64,000 bases of DNA from NCBI GenBank assembly GCA_013298545.1, contig JAAFIA010000003.1, positions 48,847 to 112,846 on the forward strand, read 5' to 3'. Below, piece by piece: positions 1-8,498 of this stretch. The position numbers were made by a program, and so were the translations under genes. How positions within the stretch are numbered: the stretch's first letter is position 1; every line of letters begins with the position of its first letter. The stretch comes from Bacteroidota bacterium (lineage in GTDB: Bacteria; Bacteroidota; Bacteroidia; Palsa-965). Below the pieces are notes generated by a model, which did not search any database, was not told the origin of the DNA, and was given only the letters and a program-made list of their open reading frames with translations.

Positions 1-822
1 TATTTTTTACTCAATGAAATGAGCCGCAATGTGGATGGTTACCGCTTGAGCACGTATTTGTACAAAGACAAAATGAGTAATGGTGGAAAATTAACCATCG
101 GGCCTGCTTGGGATTACGATTTGGGCTGGGCCAATGCCGATTACTGTGCGGGTTCAGACACCACAGGCTGGGCTTACCAATTTAAAAATGTTTGTCCAGG
201 CGATTATTGGCAAATTCCTTTCTGGTGGGATCGGTTGATGCAAGATCCAAATTTCCGCGACAAAGTGCGTTGCCGTTGGGAAGAGTTAAAAATGACGGTT
301 TTGAGTGTATCGTATTTGCACAATTACGCCGATTCGATGGCTTTGTATTTGGACGAAGGGCAACAGCGTAATTTTAATACTTGGCTCATTTTGGGAAATT
401 ATGTTTGGCCCAACCCCTCGCCTATTCCGGCTGACTATGCGGGAGAAATAACCGAAATCAAAAACTGGATGACCGCGCGTTGGGCTTGGATGGATGCCAA
501 CATGCCGGGCATTTTAGGAACCTGCAATCCAACCGGAATGGCAAACGAAGCACCAATTGAGAACCCACTTGTTGCATTCCCAAATCCATTTCAGCAAGAC
601 CTTTCTTTCTCAATTTACCTTGAACAATCCGAAAATGTTGAGGTTGTGTTGCTCAATAGCCTTGGCCAGCCTGTTATGGCGCCACAAACGCGCCGTGCAA
701 ATGCGGGCACACAAAACATCACCATCGATACAGGAGACGGTTTAGCTGCTGGCTTGTATTTCTTACAAATTCGCGCGGGCAATCACTATTGGACACAAAC
801 CGTAACGCGTTTAGGACAATAA
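1..822 (+). CDS. CotH kinase family protein with T9SS type A sorting domain (5' end outside window)
   Basis: This is the C-terminal part of a secreted CotH-like protein; the frame is open to the first base of the window, so the start lies upstream. The visible part holds the RNVDG motif (Asp in the catalytic region of CotH kinases) and GPAWDYDLGW (metal-binding Asp region), and ends in a Por-type C-terminal domain of about 80 residues, with FPNPF at its start and GLYFLQI near the end. T9SS should export it and anchor it or release it at the surface. It is a paralogue of the CotH gene at 8499-10589, which gives the same motifs in the same order. CotH enzymes phosphorylate secreted proteins; the substrate here is unknown. 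A strong terminator follows at 913-949. Confidence 0.85.
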   Translation, partial: YFLLNEMSRNVDGYRLSTYLYKDKMSNGGKLTIGPAWDYDLGWANADYCAGSDTTGWAYQFKNVCPGDYWQIPFWWDRLMQDPNFRDKVRCRWEELKMTVLSVSYLHNYADSMALYLDEGQQRNFNTWLILGNYVWPNPSPIPADYAGEITEIKNWMTARWAWMDANMPGILGTCNPTGMANEAPIENPLVAFPNPFQQDLSFSIYLEQSENVEVVLLNSLGQPVMAPQTRRANAGTQNITIDTGDGLAAGLYFLQIRAGNHYWTQTVTRLGQ

Positions 823-912
823 TCCATTGGAATTACCTGTTGTTTTGTAGTTTTTTTTTGACAAAAGCGATAAATACGCCATTTTTCGACAACCTTTTTT
901 TAAAAATTTCGT

Positions 913-949
913 AAAAACCGCACCATTCTTCGTGAATGGTGCGGTTTTT
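913..949 (+). terminator. Intrinsic terminator after the first CotH gene
   Basis: A perfect 16-bp stem (913-928 with 934-949) closes a 5-nt loop and ends in five T. The stem is AT-rich at its base with an inner GC-rich core. It is symmetrical enough to work in both directions and separates the CotH gene from the OmpA-family gene. Confidence 0.9.
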
Positions 950-1007
950 GTTCGCCCCCCAAACAAGAAAAATCAGAGTCCCTACGCAATATGCTCTGTT
1001 TTTAAGT

Positions 1008-3406
1008 ATGAAATCACTTCTCACAAACAAGAAGTCAATCTCCTGTGTAAGGAGCGGGCTTTTGTTTTTTTTCTTCCTTTTTGCCTTTTCAAATCTTGGA
1101 AATGCAGCTATAACAGACTCCTTGCCTGCTTCTGCACGTGTTGGTAAAGTCTGGAAATGGCGCATGCTTCACAAAGCGCGCCGGCTTGACGACCGGAGTA
1201 ACTATGAAAAATCGCGGGCTGTTTATTTGCGGTTACTTGAAGCCGATTCTACTTACTTTAAAGCAAATTATGAGTTAGCGATACAAGCACTAAGCAGTTA
1301 TAATCATCGCGACGAATCGCTCAACCTGCTAGAACGTGCTTATCGGCACATGCCCGCCGATACGGTTGTTCCGTTTTTTTGGTATTACGGAAATGCCTTG
1401 CAGTTTTCAGGGAAATACGAAGATGCGATCCGAAGCTACCAATTGTTTCAACGGTTGAAGGGAGAAACGTTTCCAGGCGAATGGCAAGGACTCTCCGATT
1501 TGCGTATTCAGCAGTGTAAAACGGCGCTTGATTTGCGCGCGAATATGCCCAAAGACATCCGTGTTGTTAATCTTGGTAATGGCATCAATACAGAATTTGC
1601 AGAATATGTTCCGGTTGTGAATGAAGGGGATAGTATTTTGCTCTACACATCGCGACGCAGTTCTACAACAGGCGGAAGGATTGATTTAGCGGATGAAAAA
1701 TATTTGAAGACATGTATATTTCGCGCGATGACAGTGCAAACTTCAAGTCATCCGAACAATTCCATCCTGGTGGTTCTTATATCGGCAACTTGCTCAATAC
1801 CCGCGATCACGAATCGGTTGTTTCGCTCGCATTTGATGAAACCGTGCTCGTTATTTACAACAGAAATGATTTATGGTTTAGTTTACGCGACAGCGCAATG
1901 AATTGGACATCTCCCGTTCGTTTCGATGACCGCATCAACTGTGGCGATTATCAACCGCACGGTTCATTTACCGAAGATGGAACCATTTTCTATTTTACAA
2001 GTGATGTGGAAGGTGGTGCGGGTGGACTTGATCTCTACTATGTTGAACGATTTGCCGATGGCTCATGGTCAGAACGACGAAGTCTTGGACCGTCGGTCAA
2101 TACGCCTTCAGATGAAGACAGCCCACAAATTGGAGCAGACGGCAAAACACTTTTCTTTTCTTCAAAAGGACACAACGCGATCGGTGGCTACGATATTTTT
2201 TACACCCAACGCGATTCTTTGGGCAACTGGACAAAGGCAATCAATCTTGGCTTTCCGTACAATTCGCCAGGTGATGATATTTTTTTTAAAGCTGATTCTT
2301 CGTTGCATAACGGCTACATGGCCTCGTTTCGTCAAGGTGGTTTTGGAGACATGGACATTTACCGCTTTCAAACGTGGGATGCTGCAGATTTTAACACCTG
2401 CAATCCATTTGTTAACCGGTCCTATCGCGTTTCTGTGAATGCAACACAATCGGTCGATGCTGGTGGCCGACAAGTTGTTTATCGTTGGGAAATGGGTGAT
2501 GGCAAAATTCTTTTTGGCGAAAAAATTGATTACGATTATAAACGGTTTGGTAATTACGATTTAACGCTAACCATTTTCGATCCACTCACGGGTGTGATTG
2601 AACAAGATGAATATCATACCGCTATTGAGTTGCCCAAACACGACCATCTCGAAATTGTTGCTGCCGATACTGTCTGTCAAGATTCGATTGTAAAACTCGA
2701 TGCTTCGTATTGTAATTTCGCTGGACAAGAAAACATCCATTATTTCTGGAAAATTGGTTCACGGCAAGGGAATGACCTGGTTACGCTCAATTATGAATTT
2801 GATAGTCTAGGCATCAATCGTGTGGTCTTGCAACTTGTAACCACCAGTTCTGATACAGCTTTACCGCAACGTTGGTGTGTTGAAAAAGAAATTGTTGTGC
2901 TCAATGCTTCCGATTATGCGGCATACTTGCAACGCCAGAAAATACGAGAACAATTTATTCCACTTTTCGGAGACACATCAAATGTAGAGATCCCGATTGA
3001 CTTGGCTGGTGGTGCTAATCCCGCAAACACCTATACCAATTCTGGCATCAAGCTTCGTCCAATTTTTTACGATTTTGACCAATCGTTTATTCGTGCAGAT
3101 GCACAACGCACACTCGATAGTAACATCGCGATCTTGCGTACGCATCCCGATATGATTATCAAAGTTGTTTCGCATACAGATGCGCGCGGAACAGACAACT
3201 ACAACATTGCACTCTCTCAACGTCGCGCAAAAGAAGCTATTTTTTATCTCGAACAAAAGGGTGTGCCGCGCAACCGCATTGCGGCGGTATTGGCAGTGGG
3301 CGAAAGCGAGCCAGCCAATCTGTGTAAAGATGATGTTGAATGCGACGAAGCACAACACCAATTTAATCGCCGAACCGATTTCTTCCTTGTTACTCCTGCA
3401 AACTGA
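1008..3406 (+). pseudogene. OmpA family protein with TPR, PD40 propeller and PKD segments, interrupted by a frameshift
   Basis: Two overlapping frames together make one protein of about 799 residues. The first frame gives a signal peptide, TPR-like helices (about residues 50-140) and the start of a PD40 beta-propeller. The second gives the rest of the propeller, a PKD-like domain and a C-terminal OmpA peptidoglycan-binding domain (NIALSQRRAKEAIFYL, FNRRTDFFLV). The reading changes frame near 1703-1705, where TTT stands in place of an expected TTTT: adding one T restores a continuous DEKYFEDMYISRDD, a join typical of this family. The start at 1008 is chosen because a signal peptide follows it. 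It may be a real pseudogene or a base-calling error in a T run. It probably heads the cluster that runs to 8437. Confidence 0.85.
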
Positions 3407-3413
3407 TTGTATC

Positions 3414-4379
3414 ATGAAACACGTTTTTAAAAATCTTTATTTCGTATTGCTTTTGTTCCCGCTTGGGTCAATGGCACAGCAAGTGCCTTCTCGCGAAGAA
3501 AACATCGATTTTATTACAACGTTTGGAAAAGATGCTGCGCGTGAGTGGGGCGATGACGATCATTCTCAGGTTTATTTTTTCTTGATCCCCGCCTCAAACA
3601 AAACACCTGTTTACATCCGTGTTTTTGATCCAGAAATTGGTGGCAAAAACGATCAGATCAACAACCAATTCAATACATCTTGTACTTTCACGGTATATGG
3701 TGGACGAGGCACTTATTCTGAAAAAGATGCGCGCGGAATTGATCCCGTGGGAAAATATAAAAGCGGGATTCAATTGGCCACAAAAACATTTTCAAAAGAC
3801 ACAGCATTCGACAATAAATGGTTTACGTTTGGTCCTTTCAATCCGTCGGAAGGTGAATTTGACAAAGACTTGAATGGTTATGTACTTAAAATTGTAGTGG
3901 ACGGTATTTCGGGCGACGATGGGAATATGTATCGTTTTTTCTTGAGTTCGCTGCGTACTGAAGGCAAAGCCGTAGAAGGGGCAAATGCGTTTGCTTATGA
4001 GTTGTGTTTTCGATTGATCCAAAAATCACAAACCGTTGCACATTTATATCCTTTTGTGGATAGCCGTGTAACTTCTGTGAGGCAAAGCAATTTTGATTTC
4101 GATATGGATGGTGCTATTTCGCTGACAAGCGTTGCTAAAAAGCTACATCGCATGGATGGCTCTGGAAACGGAACATGGTCAAATACCATTGTAAAATTAG
4201 TTCAACAAGAAAAAAATTCTTCTCTCGATTTTCAGATTGTTGGCGCTGCAAAAAAAACAAATGATATGGTTGTGTATATGACCAATCAATACGACGAAGC
4301 CGTTCCATTTTTTTCTTCTCCGATTGGAGGATTGCCGCGGTACAAGTATAAAGTAGATGTCAATTATGAAGTAAAATAA
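3414..4379 (+). CDS. Hypothetical secreted protein (321 aa) upstream of the SpoIIE sensor
   Basis: The family is not recognised beyond a Bacteroidota exported protein. An N-terminal signal peptide ends near GSMAQQ. The rest is soluble, rich in beta-strand pattern and aromatic residues, and has no cysteine pairs or metal motifs I can name. A longer open frame begins upstream inside the OmpA gene, but the ATG at 3414 is preferred because it opens directly on the signal peptide and sits 7 nt after the OmpA stop. Its stop codon overlaps the next start by one base (TAATG), so it is probably co-translated with the Reg_prop/SpoIIE protein and may work with it in the periplasm. Confidence 0.75.
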   Translation: MKHVFKNLYFVLLLFPLGSMAQQVPSREENIDFITTFGKDAAREWGDDDHSQVYFFLIPASNKTPVYIRVFDPEIGGKNDQINNQFNTSCTFTVYGGRGTYSEKDARGIDPVGKYKSGIQLATKTFSKDTAFDNKWFTFGPFNPSEGEFDKDLNGYVLKIVVDGISGDDGNMYRFFLSSLRTEGKAVEGANAFAYELCFRLIQKSQTVAHLYPFVDSRVTSVRQSNFDFDMDGAISLTSVAKKLHRMDGSGNGTWSNTIVKLVQQEKNSSLDFQIVGAAKKTNDMVVYMTNQYDEAVPFFSSPIGGLPRYKYKVDVNYEVK

Positions 4380-7300
4380 TGCACGTGCGGATATTCAGTT
4401 TCATTTTTCTTTTTATTCTATGCCAACCGCTGAATGCTCAGTTGTACAATATACGCACCTACAACGTTGATAATGGATTGCCACAAGATTATGTGTATCA
4501 CCTTGTTCAAGACAACCGCAATCACTTGTTGATTTCTACGGGAGAAGGGTTTTCTGATTTCGATGGGTTTGACTTTCACAACAGCACAATTAAAAATGGT
4601 CTTGCCGAAAATTTTGTTACAACTTCGTGTATGGATCGGTCCGGAAAAATCTGGCTTGGTCATTTTCAACATGGTGTATCGGTTGGGAAAAACGGATCCT
4701 ATCGAGCCGTCAAAGGAGCGGGCATAGAAAACGCACACATTCATTCCGTGCAGGTTGATGCAGCAGGATTTATTTGGGCTGCTGCTGGCCATGATGGTCT
4801 CTATCGAATCGACTCTTTGGGAAAGGTAAAACATCCGAAATGGAACAACGAGTTACAGATCACCGCTGTTTTAATTGATCCGAATTCGAATTTAATTGTA
4901 ACGACTCTAGAAAAGATTTTTGTCCTGAATTATGATTCTGAAAGTAACGCTTTGACGCTTGTACAGGAATTGGAATTGCCCGAACACGCAAGCCCGCAAA
5001 CCTTGCTTTGGGATAAAAAACGAAATGGGTTTTGGACCATTGCCGATGCAAACAAAGTTGTTTTTGTTCAATACCATAAAAAAACATATACCATTGCCGA
5101 ATCAATTATACTCCACCGGAGCGATGCTGTTTTGAAATCGATTGCACTGGATGTGCAAGATAATTTATGGTGTGGTGGAATTGGGCTTGGCGTTTTAAAA
5201 ATTGTTTTTCAAGAAATTTCTATTCAAACCTACGGCATTCAACGCATATCAAGCCAGAATGGACTTCCGAGCAATGACGTGCAAAGTGTTTTTTGCGACT
5301 CAGAGAATAATGTTTGGGTCGGTTTTTATGGTTCTGGTTTGGTACAAGTCGCGGGCGAAAGTTTTTTATGGTACCCGAAAATTGCTTCTGAAGAAAAGAT
5401 CTATGCAACCGCGGTAAACAACCGTGGTCAAATTGGTATGGGAACAGCAACTGGCTTCTGCTTTTATGCAGATGGAAATCCGGCCACCATGCCAGAATTT
5501 TATACTGCTAAAAATGGGTTCTTGAACGAAGCCGTTACAGCCATATCGACTACTGTAGATGGCATGTTTTGGCTCGGAACAGAGCTTGGTGCTATTCGCA
5601 CATTTGATCCACTCACCCATACCTTTCAAAATATCAATGCGCAGTACAATATTCCGCAGAGACCCGTCAATCGAATCATCGAAACACCTGAAAAAAACAT
5701 TTTTATTGCTACACTCGATGGTGTTTGGTTTTTACATGATGGGAAAGCAGATTTACTGACCACGCAGCAAGGTTTATTGCACAACAATATTCAAAGTATC
5801 GCTATTGGTTCTGATGGTACATTTTGGTTTGCGGCACATGGCTCCGTGCCTTTCTCCATGAAGGGAAATGAAATCACAGCCCATCAATCTATTCCGGGTT
5901 TACAAACATTCAATTTCAATGCTTGCCTTGTTGATCGCAAAGGAAACGTATGGTATGGCTCGGAAGGCGATGGTCTTTTTAGGTTTGATGGACAGAACTG
6001 GAAACATTATACTGTATCAGATGGATTAGCCTCAAATTACTGCTATGGGTTGTTGCTAGACTATGCTGGACGTATTTGGGTTACACATAAAAATGGTGTA
6101 AGTGTATCGCGGAACGATGATTTATTTCAATCGTTTGGTACACACAATGGATTTATGTCGCCCGAAAACATGACAAATGCCTGTTGTAGTATTGATAATT
6201 CCTCACAATTAATTTTCGGCACGCAGCAAGGTATTGTTTTGTATAATGGAAGGCTCGATTATCAAAACGAGGCTATTCCGCTTCTGTCGTTTACAAGTTT
6301 ATACATCAATGATGAATTGCTCGATTGGAGTGTCTTGCCGAAACAACTTGCTTATGGTGCGTATGCTATTCGGATTGGTTTTTCGGCCATCAACCTTCGC
6401 GATCCAAATGTGGTGAGGTATCGGTATCGTTTGGCTGGCATGGAAACCAAGTGGAATGAACTGACAGGGTCTGGGGAAGTTTTCTATCCAAAATTGCTTG
6501 ATGGCGTCTATGTATTTGAAGTCTTGGCCAGCAAAGACGGGAAAGTTTGGTCGAAAGAACCCTTACAAATGCGTTTTACTGTTGCGGCTCCATTCTGGAA
6601 AAAAATATGGTTTTATACCCTTATGAGCCTTTTACTAATTGCGGGTGTTTTACTCTTTATTCGTTATCGGACACATGCGCTTTTGAAAGCAAAACTAAAT
6701 TTGGAGCGCATTGTTGATATAAAAACAGCCGAGTTGAAAGAAGAAAAACGCATTGTAGAAGAGGGCAAAGCAGTTATTGAAGAGCAAAACAAAGAAATTA
6801 CATCAAGTTTGAATTATGCGCGGGGCATTCAAAACTCGTTGCTTCCGGCTTATGAGGAGTTGCAAGAAAAGTATAAAAACTTTTTTGTCTTTTACCGACC
6901 GCGCGACATTGTGAGTGGCGATTTTTATTGGATGGCAGAACAAGATGAATTTATTTATTTCGCGGTTGCAGACTGCACTGGTCATGGCGTTCCGGGTGCA
7001 TTCATGTCTTTTATTGGTAGCACATTACTTACCAAACTCATCGTTGATCAAAAAAATAGGGATTTGTCTATTGCTATGGACGAATTAAACAAAAACTTCG
7101 CATCTGTTCTTCACCGCGATCGTGCAGGTCATTTGTACGACGGAATGGAGATTATACTTTGTGCGATAGATCGGAAGCAGATGCGTGTTTCTTTTTCCGG
7201 CGCTGGTCGTCCATTCTGGCTCGTACGCAATGGCGAGTTGCTCGAATTCAAAGGAACACCTTTCCCAATTGATGGCAACGACATCCATACTCGCATCTAT

Positions 7301-7543
7301 AAACAAGACAGCATTTCGATTCAAAAATCAGATATGATTTACTTATTCTCCGATGGCTACGTCGATCAATTTGGGGAAGTAATCAACCGCAGATATGGTA
7401 CTCGTCGGTTTCGCGACTTTGTGAAAAACAACGCACAGCAATCAGCAGAAGAGCAATTTCAGGTAATACAGACCAATTTTGATGCTTGGCGTGGTAACGA
7501 AAAGCAGATCGATGACGTATTAGTAGTCGGAGTAAAATTCTAA
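4379..7543 (+). CDS. Reg_prop / Y_Y_Y sensor with cytoplasmic SpoIIE (PP2C) phosphatase domain, SiaA-like
   Basis: A one-protein transmembrane signalling phosphatase of 1054 residues. A signal peptide (1-21, ending LNAQ) is followed by repeated two-component-regulator propeller blades to about residue 620, a Y_Y_Y domain (about 655-735), one membrane helix (about 742-762), a charged coiled coil and a C-terminal SpoIIE PP2C domain. Its metal-binding motifs are visible: SGDFYW (about 844), DCTGHGVPGA (about 864) and FSDGYVDQ near the end. The periplasmic part should sense a ligand and the PP2C domain should dephosphorylate a Ser/Thr phosphoprotein. The next two genes encode a SiaB-like kinase and a SiaC-like substrate, so this protein takes the SiaA place. 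It begins at the TAATG overlap with the previous gene. Confidence 0.9.
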   Translation: MHVRIFSFIFLFILCQPLNAQLYNIRTYNVDNGLPQDYVYHLVQDNRNHLLISTGEGFSDFDGFDFHNSTIKNGLAENFVTTSCMDRSGKIWLGHFQHGVSVGKNGSYRAVKGAGIENAHIHSVQVDAAGFIWAAAGHDGLYRIDSLGKVKHPKWNNELQITAVLIDPNSNLIVTTLEKIFVLNYDSESNALTLVQELELPEHASPQTLLWDKKRNGFWTIADANKVVFVQYHKKTYTIAESIILHRSDAVLKSIALDVQDNLWCGGIGLGVLKIVFQEISIQTYGIQRISSQNGLPSNDVQSVFCDSENNVWVGFYGSGLVQVAGESFLWYPKIASEEKIYATAVNNRGQIGMGTATGFCFYADGNPATMPEFYTAKNGFLNEAVTAISTTVDGMFWLGTELGAIRTFDPLTHTFQNINAQYNIPQRPVNRIIETPEKNIFIATLDGVWFLHDGKADLLTTQQGLLHNNIQSIAIGSDGTFWFAAHGSVPFSMKGNEITAHQSIPGLQTFNFNACLVDRKGNVWYGSEGDGLFRFDGQNWKHYTVSDGLASNYCYGLLLDYAGRIWVTHKNGVSVSRNDDLFQSFGTHNGFMSPENMTNACCSIDNSSQLIFGTQQGIVLYNGRLDYQNEAIPLLSFTSLYINDELLDWSVLPKQLAYGAYAIRIGFSAINLRDPNVVRYRYRLAGMETKWNELTGSGEVFYPKLLDGVYVFEVLASKDGKVWSKEPLQMRFTVAAPFWKKIWFYTLMSLLLIAGVLLFIRYRTHALLKAKLNLERIVDIKTAELKEEKRIVEEGKAVIEEQNKEITSSLNYARGIQNSLLPAYEELQEKYKNFFVFYRPRDIVSGDFYWMAEQDEFIYFAVADCTGHGVPGAFMSFIGSTLLTKLIVDQKNRDLSIAMDELNKNFASVLHRDRAGHLYDGMEIILCAIDRKQMRVSFSGAGRPFWLVRNGELLEFKGTPFPIDGNDIHTRIYKQDSISIQKSDMIYLFSDGYVDQFGEVINRRYGTRRFRDFVKNNAQQSAEEQFQVIQTNFDAWRGNEKQIDDVLVVGVKF

Positions 7544-7553
7544 TCAAAAAAAA

Positions 7554-8066
7554 ATGAAGCAGGAAGCCAATTCGAAGCCCCCGATTATTCAGTTTAAAGG
7601 AATCATAAACCAGTCGTTTATTGCACATGTTGTTGATGTGATTGATGATTATGTACCGCTCGATCTCAATAGCCGCTCTTTACATCGAAAGTTGTTGAGT
7701 ATTTCGGTCGAGTTGCTCCAAAACATCGCCCATCACGGCATCTACGATACAACCGATCACACACACGGAAAATTTGAAATTTTCGAATCCGATGACTACT
7801 TCGAAGTCGTAGCTTCTAACCGCGGCACAACAAAAAATTGCCTTCGGGCAAAAGATGCCATTGCGTTTGGAAATTCATTAACACGCTCCGAGTTAATTGC
7901 ACATACACACACCCGTGCCTCACTCGAAACCGATGATTCGGCAGGAATCGGATTATTTACGATCTTGGCATCCTGTTCTAATCAGGTTTCCTGCACATGC
8001 ACAGAAAGTAACAACAGCATGGTTATTGAAATGAATTGTCGCCTGAATAAAACAGCAAACGAATGA
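7554..8066 (+). CDS. siaB: SiaB family protein kinase (GHKL fold)
   Basis: This 170-residue protein is a single GHKL ATPase domain. An N-box-like ELLQNIAHHG (53-62) and a glycine box AGIGLF (130-135) are visible, as in SiaB, which phosphorylates the partner protein SiaC in Pseudomonas. No histidine-kinase dimerisation region is present, which fits the serine/threonine anti-sigma-factor type of GHKL protein. It lies 10 nt after the SpoIIE phosphatase gene, and its TGA overlaps the ATG of the SiaC gene (ATGA). It is expected to act against the phosphatase on the same substrate. That role is inferred from family and gene order. Confidence 0.85.
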   Translation: MKQEANSKPPIIQFKGIINQSFIAHVVDVIDDYVPLDLNSRSLHRKLLSISVELLQNIAHHGIYDTTDHTHGKFEIFESDDYFEVVASNRGTTKNCLRAKDAIAFGNSLTRSELIAHTHTRASLETDDSAGIGLFTILASCSNQVSCTCTESNNSMVIEMNCRLNKTANE

Positions 8067-8437
8067 ATCCTTTACAATTATCCCCTACAAACGAAACGCC
8101 AGCCATTCTTTTTGATGCTTCTTTGGGCCTTTTTAAAATTTCAGGACGCAGCTTTCCAATGGATGTTCAGGAATTTTATAATCCTTTATTGCGCTATTTC
8201 AAAACGTACTTGGATGTTCCTCAACCGAAAACAATACTCGATCTTTCGCTCGACTACTACAATTCTACATCCATGAAAGTAATTTTAAGTATGATTTCAT
8301 CCTTACTGAAATTACATCCCGCGCAAACAAACTTCTCAATCATTTGGCGCTATCAGGCCGATGATGATGATATGCGTGAAGTGGGCGAAGCACTCAGCCA
8401 ACAAATTGGGTTTCCTATTCAACTCATTGAGATTTGA
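8063..8437 (+). CDS. siaC: SiaC family regulatory phosphoprotein (DUF1987)
   Basis: A 124-residue protein with the SiaC signature: ETPAILFDASLGLFKISGRS near the N-terminus, then FYNPLLRYF and DYYNSTSMK. The residue after Asn67, which in SiaC is the threonine phosphorylated by SiaB, is Ser68 here, so the site is conserved in type. In Pseudomonas, unphosphorylated SiaC activates the diguanylate cyclase SiaD. No GGDEF protein is encoded near this locus, so the output partner is unknown. The start overlaps the siaB stop by 4 nt. It ends the cluster; a gap of about 60 nt leads to the second CotH gene. Confidence 0.88.
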   Translation: MNPLQLSPTNETPAILFDASLGLFKISGRSFPMDVQEFYNPLLRYFKTYLDVPQPKTILDLSLDYYNSTSMKVILSMISSLLKLHPAQTNFSIIWRYQADDDDMREVGEALSQQIGFPIQLIEI

Positions 8438-8498
8438 TACTTGTGTATTTGCATATCGTTAAATTGATGTTAACTTTAGCAGCACAACACATCGAACA

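Noticed and set aside
833-1165. 110-residue minus-strand open frame
   Set aside because: It runs through the terminator and the signal-peptide region of the OmpA gene, has no family motif and looks like a shadow of AT-rich sequence.
2162-2473. Minus-strand open frame inside the OmpA/PD40 gene
   Set aside because: It is fully inside the propeller coding region, and the plus-strand frame is supported by family motifs.
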